A DNA stretch of 8,604 nt from a bacterium (GTDB lineage: Bacteria; Armatimonadota; Zipacnadia; Zipacnadales; Zipacnadaceae), in the NCBI GenBank assembly GCA_030607655.1, contig JAUWJN010000086.1:1-8604 (forward strand). The letters run 5' to 3'. Positions 1 to 6,630 of this stretch are shown here, piece by piece. Below the pieces are notes generated by a model. The model saw only the letters and a program-made list of their open reading frames with translations. It did no database searches and was not told the DNA's origin. Position numbers and translations under genes: made by a program. The stretch's first letter is position 1. The number at the start of each line of letters is the position of its first letter.

Positions 1-2052
1 AAGGGCCTTGGGCACGCGCTGCACACGCCGCGCGGTATTGGTGAACGTCCCCTCCTTCGCGGCGAAGGCGGCGGCTGGTAGCACCACGGCGGCTAGTTGG
101 GCCGGCTCACTGAGAAAGATATCCTGGACAATGAGCAGGTCCAGTTTTCTCAGGGCCTCCTCGACGTGGCTGCTGTCGGGGTCACTTAACATAGGGTTTT
201 CACCCATGACGTAAAGCGCCCTCAGCTTGCCCTCAGCCGCGGCATTGATCATCTCCACCACGGTGAGACCAGATGAGGCAGGTAATGAACCCCCCCACGC
301 TGCTTCAAACTTTGCTCGCACCGCATCGTCGTCTACCTTCTGATATCCAGGGAAGACATTGGGCAGGGCACCCATGTCGCACGCGCCCTGCACGTTATTC
401 TGACCCCGCAGCGGATTGACACCTGTACCGGGTGTGCCTATATTCCCTGTGAGCATGGTTAAGTTCGCCAGCGCCAGCACGTTGTCGGTCCCGGTAGTGT
501 GTTGGGTGATGCCCATTGAATAGACTATGGAGGCCGCCGGGGCCTGGGCGTAAATGCGTGCCGCACGGACGATGTCCTGGGCGGCAACCCCGGTAATTTT
601 CTCAGCGAGTTCAGGGGTGTATCGCTCGACGGTAGCCCGAAACTCCTCGACCCCTTCGGTACGCTGCGCAATGAACTCTTTATCTTCGAGGCCCTCCTGG
701 AGGATTACATGCGCAAGGGCATTGACCAGCGCCACATCGGTACCGTGCTTGTGGCGCAAGTGGACCACTGCGTACTCCGTCAGTTCGATAGTACGAGGAT
801 CGGCCACGATGAGTGGGACTCCTCGCTGAGCGGCGCGCTTGATGGCTGCACCAATGATGGGATGACATTCGGTGGTATTTGAACCGATCACGAAGATGGC
901 ATTGGCCTGGTCAAGATCGTCAATAGAGTTGGTCATAGCGCCACTGCCGAAGGCTTGGGCCAAGCCGACCACTGTTGAGGCGTGGCACAGCCGCGCACAG
1001 TGGTCAACATTGTTGGTGCCAATCACCACACGCATGAACTTCTGCATGATGTAATTCTCTTCGTTGGTACACTTCGCCGAGGCCATCACAGCGATGCTAT
1101 CCGGACCGAACTCTCGCTTGATTTGCGTGAAGCGCGCGGCGGCAAAGTCAAGTGCCTCATCCCAGCTTACTGCGGCCAGCTCCCCGTCGCGCCGGATGAG
1201 CGGGTCGGTCAAGCGATCCGGATGATGGAGAAAGTCGAACCCGAACCGTCCCTTGACACATAGCCAGCCACGGCTGACTCCCAATCCCGGCTCACCTGTG
1301 ATCTTCACCACACGGTTATTGCGGGTGTGCAGGACCAGCGTGCAGCCGACCCCGCAGTAGGGACACGTGGTGACAACGCGGTCCAATTCCCACGCTCTGC
1401 CCTTCCCCTCCGCTCCGACAAACGACAGCGCGCCCGTGGGACATACATCTATGCAGTTGCCGCACTCGGTGCACCCCGATTGATCTCGGGGCAGTCCCGG
1501 GGGCAGTCCAATGTGGGTATCGAACCCACGCTCCTGGAAGTCAATCGCGCCAACTACTTCAACGTTGTGGCACACCTCCACACAGCGGCCGCACAGGATG
1601 CACTTGGTGCGATCGTAAGAGATCGCCGGGCCGTCCTGAACGGGCTGCGGCGGTATCAGCTCCCCAGCGTACTCCGGGGCCTTGACGCCCAGTTCGTAAG
1701 CGTACTTCTGAAGATCGCAGTCGCCGGACTTCTCGCAGGTCAGGCAGTCGTGAGGATGATCCGACAGCAGCAGCTCAATGACCATCCGCCGGATCTCATG
1801 GATTTCGTCAGTATCAGTGCGCACTACCATACCAGCACTTACCGGGTATGAGCAGGAAGGCACGGGCGTCGCTACACCTTCGACCTCGACCAGGCATAGT
1901 CGGCATGAGCTGGTCGGGGGCAGACCCAGTTCCGGGTCATAGCACAGGTGAGGAATGTCTATCCCTACGCTCCGGGCGGCCAGGAAAATGGTCGTGCCCT
2001 CCGGAACAGTCAGTTCGGTACCGTCAATACTGAGCGCAACTTCGTCAGCCAT
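1..2052 (-). CDS. fdhA: Formate dehydrogenase catalytic (alpha) subunit, NuoG/FdhF type, C-terminus outside the window
   Basis: This is the molybdenum- or tungsten-bis-pterin subunit that oxidises formate to CO2 (or the reverse) in the cytoplasm. I translated the reverse strand from the ATG at 2052 and it stays open for 684 codons to the window edge. In order it shows: a NuoG-like [2Fe-2S] domain (C37, C50, C53, C67); the His-Cys3 cluster motif (H99, C103, C106, C112); two ferredoxin-type [4Fe-4S] motifs (C151/154/157/161 and C194/197/200/204); the pterin-domain [4Fe-4S] set (C230, C233, C237, C265) followed by the conserved Lys267; and the active-site pair C356-H357 within DHCARLCHAS. The codon for residue 356 is TGC (985-987), so this is a cysteine enzyme and not a selenoprotein. 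There is no signal peptide. The family is usually around 900 residues, so roughly the last quarter is missing. It is last in the visible operon, 21 bases after the NuoF-GltD gene. Mo versus W cannot be decided from sequence. A related pterin oxidoreductase is possible, but the Cys-His motif fits formate dehydrogenase best. Confidence 0.93.
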   Translation of the reverse strand, partial: MADEVALSIDGTELTVPEGTTIFLAARSVGIDIPHLCYDPELGLPPTSSCRLCLVEVEGVATPVPSCSYPVSAGMVVRTDTDEIHEIRRMVIELLLSDHPHDCLTCEKSGDCDLQKYAYELGVKAPEYAGELIPPQPVQDGPAISYDRTKCILCGRCVEVCHNVEVVGAIDFQERGFDTHIGLPPGLPRDQSGCTECGNCIDVCPTGALSFVGAEGKGRAWELDRVVTTCPYCGVGCTLVLHTRNNRVVKITGEPGLGVSRGWLCVKGRFGFDFLHHPDRLTDPLIRRDGELAAVSWDEALDFAAARFTQIKREFGPDSIAVMASAKCTNEENYIMQKFMRVVIGTNNVDHCARLCHASTVVGLAQAFGSGAMTNSIDDLDQANAIFVIGSNTTECHPIIGAAIKRAAQRGVPLIVADPRTIELTEYAVVHLRHKHGTDVALVNALAHVILQEGLEDKEFIAQRTEGVEEFRATVERYTPELAEKITGVAAQDIVRAARIYAQAPAASIVYSMGITQHTTGTDNVLALANLTMLTGNIGTPGTGVNPLRGQNNVQGACDMGALPNVFPGYQKVDDDAVRAKFEAAWGGSLPASSGLTVVEMINAAAEGKLRALYVMGENPMLSDPDSSHVEEALRKLDLLIVQDIFLSEPAQLAAVVLPAAAFAAKEGTFTNTARRVQRVPKAL

Positions 2053-2060
2053 AGTCTGGG

Positions 2061-2065
2061 CCTCT
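2061..2065 (-). promoter_or_regulatory. Ribosome binding site of fdhA
   Basis: On the minus strand the sequence AGAGG lies 8 bases before the ATG at 2052, within the 21-base gap after the stop of the NuoF-GltD gene. It supports this ATG as the start, which also begins directly at the [2Fe-2S] domain as expected for the family. Confidence 0.6.
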
Positions 2066-2073
2066 ATCGGTTG

Positions 2074-5000
2074 TCATTCCAGGTCGCAACGCAGGCAGCG
2101 CTGCGCCTCAGCCTGAGCTGTCCGGGCAGAGTACCGCTTGAGCACCTCGTCAAAGGTACCGCGGCGCTTGGCCGCGGATAGCGAACGGACCCGATGGCGG
2201 GGGATCTCAGCCTCGGCCTCCTCCGGCTTGCTCCGCGAAGCGAAACCAGTGTCAGGTGGCAATTCCCCCTTGCCGCCCAGGAGGATGTCAATGGCCTGGG
2301 CCGCCCGCTGGCCCGCGGCGATGGCTTCAATCAATGTTGCCGGTCCGGTGACCGCATCACCCCCGGCAAATACGTTGCCGTCGCCGCAGCACTGCGTGAC
2401 TGGATCCGTGACGAGCCGCCCCCGCGCGACGGCCAGATGCTCGTCGCCAGCAACAAAGTCTAGATCCGACCTTTGCCCAATGGCGACGATTACATTGGCG
2501 GCTTCAACTACCACCTCGGAGCCCGGTTTTGGGATGGGCCGGCGGCGACCACTTTCATCGGCCTCGCCCAGCTCCATCTCGGTGCAGCGCACCGCCTCAA
2601 CGTGTCCGTCGCCCTCAATGGCAATCGGAGCTACAAGGAAGTGTATGTCCACACCTTCGAGTATCGCTTCCTCGATCTCCTCGCGGATGGCCGGCATCTC
2701 TTCCTCGGTGCGGCGGTATAGGATAGTTACCGAACTTGCTCCTAGCCGCAGGGCGGTGCGCGCCGAGTCGATGGCCGCATTGCCGCCCCCGATCACTACA
2801 GCCCGGCCCGGCAGCTCGCCAATCTCGTCCAGCGCCACCTGCCGCAGGAAGCTGAGAGAGTGGTAGACGCCCGCCATCTCCTCGCCAGGAATGTCCAGCT
2901 TAATGTCATTCTGAGCACCTACCGCTACGAAGATAGCATCGAAACCGGCGTCGCGCAGCTCCTGGAGCGATTCAATCCGGTGGCCAGTTTCTACTTCCAC
3001 GCCCGCCCGGCGGATGTAGTCGATATCGCGGGCCAGGGCCTGCGGCGGCACTCGATACGAAGGGATGCCTACCGCCAACACGCCGCCCACCACGTCGAGT
3101 TCCTCGAATACCTTCACCTCACGTCCCATCAGTGCCAGGAAATATGCCGCCGGCAGCCCCGCTGGGCCCGAGCCGATAACAGCCACCCGACCCTCCCGGG
3201 GCCCTAACCACTGGGGCGGGTAGCCGACGTCTTTCTCCTTATCCGACACGAAGCGCTTGAGGTGCCTGATAGCTACCGGCTCGTCTACGTCACCGCGGCG
3301 GCAGAATACTTCGCAAGGGTGATGGCAGGCCCGCCCACAGATCGAGACGAAGGGATTGCGCCGGCGAATGATGTCCAGAGCCTCGGCAAAGTGGCCTTCG
3401 GCGATCAAGCCCACGTACTCGGGAACATTGACGTGCGCCGGGCACGCACTGGCACAGGTCGTGGTGATTAGCGCTTCGCAGGCATTGGCTGGGCAGCGCC
3501 TCTCGACGATGTGGGCTTCATACTCGTCACGGAAATAGCGAATCGTTGACAACACCGGATTAGGAGCAGTCTGCCCCAGACCACACAGGGAGGTCTGCTG
3601 GATCACCTCGCCGAGCCGCTCCAGTCGATCAATATCGGCCAGCTCTCCCTGACCCTCGGTGATGCGGGTCAGTATCTCCAGCATTCGCTTGGTGCCTATG
3701 CGACACGGCACACACTTGCCACACGATTCCTGCTGACAGAAGTCGGTGAAGAACCGGGCGATGTCCACCATGCACGTGGCTTCGTCCATAACGATCAAGC
3801 CACCGGAGCCCATGATCGCGCCGATGTCTTGAACCGAGTCGTAGTCAATCGGTAGGTCCAGGTACTGTGCAGGCACGCAGCCCCCGGAGGGTCCGCCGAT
3901 CTGGGCGGCCTTGAACTTGCGACCTCGGGGGATACCGCCACCAATCTCGAAGATGATCTGGCGCAGCGTGGTGCCCATGGGCACTTCCACCAGCCCGGTG
4001 TTTCTCACCTTACCAGCCAGGGCGAATATCTTCGTACCCTTGCTGCCTTCGGTGCCGATGGCCCTGTACCACTGGTGGCCGTTAAGGATGATGAGAGGGA
4101 CATTCGCAAAGGTCTCAACGTTGTTGATGTTAGTGGGTTTACCCCGGTACCCGCTATGGGCAGGAAACGGCGGCCGCGGGCTCGGCATCCCCCGCGTGCC
4201 CGCCAATGAAGCTATCAAAGCGGTCTCTTCGCCGCAGATGAAGGCTCCCGCCCCCCGGTGAATAGAAATGTCGGAGGAAAACCCCGAGCCTAGAATGTTT
4301 TCGCCCAGCAGTCCTGCTTCGCGGGCCTGCTCAAGGGCTATGCGGACATTGCGCACCGCCAGCGGATACTCGGCGCGGACATAAATCATCGTGTCCCGTG
4401 CACCGACAGCATAGCCGGCGATAACCATCCCCTCAATGATGGCATGGGGACTTCCTTCTAGGAGGCTGCGATCCATGAATGCGCCTGGGTCGCCTTCGTC
4501 GGCGTTACAGATAAGGTACTTGTCGTTGCCAGGGGACTTGCGGCACAATTCCCACTTGACGCCTGTTGGAAAGCCGGCGCCGCCGCGGCCGCGCAATCCC
4601 GATAGTCTGACCTCGTCAATTACCTCTTGTGGCGTCATCTCGCAAAGAGCTTTCGCCAGCCCCTGGTAGCCATCACGGACAATATAGTCATCCAGATCAA
4701 TAGGGTCGAGTTCCCCGTTATGCCGGAACACCAACCGCTTTTGCCCCCTATAGAATGGCACTTCATGTTCGTGGGCGATTTTGTGGCCCGAGACGGGGTC
4801 GACATAGCACAAGCGATCGATGACTTCGCCCTGCAGGGCCGTACGCTCGAGGATTTCCGCCACGTCCTCAACTTGCACCCCGGGGTAGAAGAACCTTTCG
4901 GGAAGGATGACTAGGACCGGGCCCTGTTCGCAAAAACCGTGACAGCCGGTACGCTTCAGCTTTATCTTGTTGCCCAGATCCCGCTGTTGTATTCCGCGTT

Positions 5001-5145
5001 CGAAAGCTGCGTAGACTTGCGCCGATCCCAAGGCAGTGCAGCCCGTGCCCCCGCACAAGGTAATGGTGCGAAGAGCATCTTCTTCGCGCCCGGAGACGCG
5101 TTCCCGCCGGATGTGGAGTTCTTGGGGCGAGTTAATTCTGCTCAT
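2074..5145 (-). CDS. NuoF-GltD fusion: formate dehydrogenase beta subunit with NADH/FMN and NAD(P)H/FAD modules
   Basis: This 1023-residue cytoplasmic electron-transfer subunit joins two flavoprotein modules. Residues about 25-110 form a thioredoxin-like [2Fe-2S] domain (C31, C36, C68, C72). Residues about 135-540 are NuoF-like: the FMN loop GLRGRGGAGFPTG (183-195), the NADH-site motif GAGAFICGEETA (298-309), an SLBB region, and the [4Fe-4S] motif ESCGKCVPCR (C475, C478, C481, then C521). A cysteine-rich linker follows (C551, C556, C564, C568, C603, C607, C611, C615), as in the Fe-S N-terminus of GltD. Residues about 652-955 are GltD-like, with FAD motif GSGPAG (658-663), second Rossmann motif GGGNAA (786-791) followed by YRR (810-812), and the FAD-closing GGD (928-930). 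The tail ends with CLRC (1017-1020). In glutamate synthase-type enzymes the arginines after the second Rossmann fold favour NADPH, so NADP specificity is a reasonable inference. NuoF alone is about 430-600 residues and GltD about 470, so this is a full fusion. The ATG shares one base with the TAA of the upstream nuoE-like gene, which implies translational coupling. Moorella-type NADP-linked formate dehydrogenase has a comparable beta subunit. Confidence 0.9.
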   Translation of the reverse strand: MSRINSPQELHIRRERVSGREEDALRTITLCGGTGCTALGSAQVYAAFERGIQQRDLGNKIKLKRTGCHGFCEQGPVLVILPERFFYPGVQVEDVAEILERTALQGEVIDRLCYVDPVSGHKIAHEHEVPFYRGQKRLVFRHNGELDPIDLDDYIVRDGYQGLAKALCEMTPQEVIDEVRLSGLRGRGGAGFPTGVKWELCRKSPGNDKYLICNADEGDPGAFMDRSLLEGSPHAIIEGMVIAGYAVGARDTMIYVRAEYPLAVRNVRIALEQAREAGLLGENILGSGFSSDISIHRGAGAFICGEETALIASLAGTRGMPSPRPPFPAHSGYRGKPTNINNVETFANVPLIILNGHQWYRAIGTEGSKGTKIFALAGKVRNTGLVEVPMGTTLRQIIFEIGGGIPRGRKFKAAQIGGPSGGCVPAQYLDLPIDYDSVQDIGAIMGSGGLIVMDEATCMVDIARFFTDFCQQESCGKCVPCRIGTKRMLEILTRITEGQGELADIDRLERLGEVIQQTSLCGLGQTAPNPVLSTIRYFRDEYEAHIVERRCPANACEALITTTCASACPAHVNVPEYVGLIAEGHFAEALDIIRRRNPFVSICGRACHHPCEVFCRRGDVDEPVAIRHLKRFVSDKEKDVGYPPQWLGPREGRVAVIGSGPAGLPAAYFLALMGREVKVFEELDVVGGVLAVGIPSYRVPPQALARDIDYIRRAGVEVETGHRIESLQELRDAGFDAIFVAVGAQNDIKLDIPGEEMAGVYHSLSFLRQVALDEIGELPGRAVVIGGGNAAIDSARTALRLGASSVTILYRRTEEEMPAIREEIEEAILEGVDIHFLVAPIAIEGDGHVEAVRCTEMELGEADESGRRRPIPKPGSEVVVEAANVIVAIGQRSDLDFVAGDEHLAVARGRLVTDPVTQCCGDGNVFAGGDAVTGPATLIEAIAAGQRAAQAIDILLGGKGELPPDTGFASRSKPEEAEAEIPRHRVRSLSAAKRRGTFDEVLKRYSARTAQAEAQRCLRCDLE

Positions 5146-5654
5146 TAGTGTGATTCATCCCGATACGTTTGTAGGACACCAATAGCCTTGCGGGGGTCCA
5201 TCTTGCCGTGGTAGGTAGAGTCCACCACCATGACCGGCCCCAGGGCGCAAGCTCCCAGGCAGGCCACAGTTTGCAGTGTAAACATCATGTCCTCGGTGGT
5301 GTCTTCTTCCTCAATGCCAAGTTGGGCCTTCACAGCGTTTAGCACCCTTTTGCTGCCGCGGACGTAACAGGCCGTGCCTCGGCAGACCCGGACTGTATGC
5401 CGCCCGTGCGGCTCAGTATAGAACTGGGCGTAGAAGCTGACCACTCCGTAAATGCGGCTGAGGCGGATCTTAGTGCGGCGACTGATCTCTTCAAGGGTCC
5501 AAGGCGACAGGTAGCCGAAGCGGCCTTGCACGTCCTGTAGGACACTGATAAGGTTGCAACTCGGCGAGATCCCTAGCTCGTCAAGGACCGCGTTCACGTC
5601 GGCTTCGGACGGTGCCTGGCCTGCTGCTTGCTGATCGGTTATCGTTTCCGCCAT
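5145..5654 (-). CDS. NuoE/HydC-like thioredoxin-fold [2Fe-2S] subunit of the formate dehydrogenase
   Basis: This 169-residue protein is homologous to the 24-kDa subunit of complex I and to small subunits of NAD-linked hydrogenases and formate dehydrogenases. It carries a [2Fe-2S] cluster next to the NuoF flavin. The ligands are visible as C91-x4-C96 (CRGTAC) and C132-x3-C136 (CLGAC), with the helical N-terminal region (LISVLQDVQGRFGYLS, then GVVSFYAQF) typical of the family. An upstream in-frame ATG at 5678 would add eight residues. I prefer the ATG at 5654 because it has a strong GGAGGA nine bases before it. It is first in the operon and its stop codon overlaps the next start. NuoE-like proteins also occur in bifurcating hydrogenases, but the downstream catalytic subunit here is a formate dehydrogenase. 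Confidence 0.92.
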   Translation of the reverse strand: MAETITDQQAAGQAPSEADVNAVLDELGISPSCNLISVLQDVQGRFGYLSPWTLEEISRRTKIRLSRIYGVVSFYAQFYTEPHGRHTVRVCRGTACYVRGSKRVLNAVKAQLGIEEEDTTEDMMFTLQTVACLGACALGPVMVVDSTYHGKMDPRKAIGVLQTYRDESH

Positions 5655-5881
5655 ACGGATAGTTCCTCCATACAGCATGGGACCTCGCTCGTGTGCCCGT
5701 CTTCTGTCATCCCGTCTGACCTGCCCACCACACCGGAATACGGGCCTATGGCTGGCATCATTTCAACATAATCCATAATAGGCAGCTCCCACAATGGTAG
5801 GGGCGTTAGGCCACCAGTCCAATATTCGTCCCCGGGCCCGGCCATTCCTTCTCACACCACTAGTCAGGCAGGACTAACTAG
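5655..5881. other. Divergent intergenic region between the formate dehydrogenase operon and the pilin/transporter genes
   Basis: About 227 bases lie between the two divergent starts, so both promoters should be here. I see no convincing -35/-10 pair for either direction. On the minus strand an AT-rich stretch near 5764-5790 contains TATTAT and TTATGT, which could be -10 elements but lack a well-placed good -35. I saw no sigma-54 type GG-N10-GC promoter. Two small symmetric elements are present: the 10-base palindrome CCGGGCCCGG (5832-5841) and the inverted repeat TAGTC/GACTA with a 6-base loop (5861-5876), directly before the pilin start. Either could be an operator, but this is inference. 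Confidence 0.5.
5664..5669 (-). promoter_or_regulatory. Ribosome binding site that decides the NuoE-like start
   Basis: On the minus strand GGAGGA sits nine bases before the ATG at 5654. The alternative in-frame ATG at 5678 has only GAGG four bases away, so the downstream start is favoured. Confidence 0.65.
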
Positions 5882-6619
5882 ATGGAAAGGAGAAATGTAC
5901 TACATCGCGAAGCGAAATTGGCCTTCTATCTTGATAGCAAAGTAGTGTTTTATGTGAAATCGCTTTCAAGTTGGGATGATCGCCCACTAGCAGTCTTCTC
6001 CCGAACCAGGGAGAAGTCCTCCCCACTAGCCGGCGGGTTTACTTTGATTGAGCTGCTGGTGGTTATTGCCATCATCGCCATCTTGGCGGCGATTTTATTC
6101 CCAGTTTATGCCCAGGCCCGGGGGAAGTCGCAGCAGACAGTGTGCCTGTCAAATCTACGTCAACTGGGTATGGCCATGATGCTGTACACCAGCGATTATG
6201 ACGGGTATTATCCTTTTGACCTGCAGCCTCGTGCTCCGGCTGGGGATGGTGACCTGGATAGTCCCGATGGCACGAATCGTTGGGACGCCGCGCCTTATGT
6301 GAGGGTGCTGCAGCCTTATATTGGTAACGCCGAGGTGGCCTTTTGTCCCTCCACTCCCAGAGACCAGCCTGACACTGGTCCGGAAACCAATTATGAAGTT
6401 AATGCCATGATCGTGGTTAACAACTTCCGCAGTTGGGACCCCCACCCGGTGCACACTGACCAAGTCAGCGACCCCGCTTACGTATTCATCTTTGAAGACC
6501 ACCACGGCACTGGGGACGGTAATCATGTTGGCGGTCGTAATCATGCTTGCGCTGATGGCCGGGCCAAGTGGCAGAAGGCTCATATACATGGCCACAAGAT
6601 TGGCGCCCGCTGGTGGTAG
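5882..6619 (+). CDS. Type IV pilin-like protein, H-X9-DG family, with long prepilin leader
   Basis: This 245-residue protein has the prepilin peptidase site GG|FTLIE (cleavage after G52, methylated F53, Glu57 at +5) followed by a hydrophobic helix (about 57-75). Next is the segment with C88 and NLRQLG, then SDYDGYYP, typical of pilin-like proteins abundant in Armatimonadota, Planctomycetota and related groups. The C-terminal motif H215-x9-D225-G226 (H-X9-DG) is present, with a further conserved-looking KW. C88 and C155 might form a disulfide. After cleavage it should be anchored in the membrane or assembled into a pilus or pseudopilus. The 52-residue leader is much longer than the usual 5-25 residues. 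No in-frame ATG lies closer to the cleavage site, and the GTG codons at 5945 and 5954 lack a Shine-Dalgarno sequence, so the true start is uncertain. An AAAGGAG (5886-5892) lies just inside the called start. The stop is 11 bases before the ATPase gene, so the two are probably co-transcribed. Confidence 0.82.
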   Translation: MERRNVLHREAKLAFYLDSKVVFYVKSLSSWDDRPLAVFSRTREKSSPLAGGFTLIELLVVIAIIAILAAILFPVYAQARGKSQQTVCLSNLRQLGMAMMLYTSDYDGYYPFDLQPRAPAGDGDLDSPDGTNRWDAAPYVRVLQPYIGNAEVAFCPSTPRDQPDTGPETNYEVNAMIVVNNFRSWDPHPVHTDQVSDPAYVFIFEDHHGTGDGNHVGGRNHACADGRAKWQKAHIHGHKIGARWW

Positions 6620-6622
6620 GAG
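6618..6622 (+). promoter_or_regulatory. Ribosome binding site of the ECF ATPase gene
   Basis: AGGAG overlaps the TAG stop of the pilin gene and lies 8 bases before the ATG at 6631. It supports that start over the in-frame ATG at 6568, which is inside the pilin gene. It also implies that translation of the two genes is linked. Confidence 0.7.
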
Positions 6623-6630
6623 AACAGCTT

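Noticed and set aside
1327..1851. A 174-codon open frame on the plus strand opposite fdhA
   Set aside because: It lies fully antisense to the formate dehydrogenase gene, whose reading frame carries the Fe-S and pterin motifs; long antisense frames are common in GC-rich coding DNA.
2138..2866. A 242-codon plus-strand frame opposite the GltD-like module
   Set aside because: Its product is rich in Ser, Arg and Pro with no recognisable motif, and the opposite strand encodes a clear FAD/NAD(P)H oxidoreductase.
5639..5845. A 68-codon minus-strand frame upstream of the NuoE-like gene
   Set aside because: It overlaps the strong ribosome site and start of the NuoE-like gene in another frame and shows no domain-like features.
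5895..5945. A 16-codon ORF starting just after AAAGGAG as a leader peptide gene
   Set aside because: The ATG is only two bases from the ribosome site and the peptide has no regulatory signature; kept only as a possibility under the pilin start finding.
6155..6595. A 146-codon minus-strand frame opposite the pilin gene
   Set aside because: The plus strand has the prepilin cleavage site and H-X9-DG motif; the antisense frame has no recognisable features.
6568..6630. An upstream in-frame ATG that would extend the ECF ATPase by 21 residues
   Set aside because: It lies inside the pilin gene, and the ATG at 6631 has a well-spaced AGGAG and begins directly at the usual first strand of an ABC domain.
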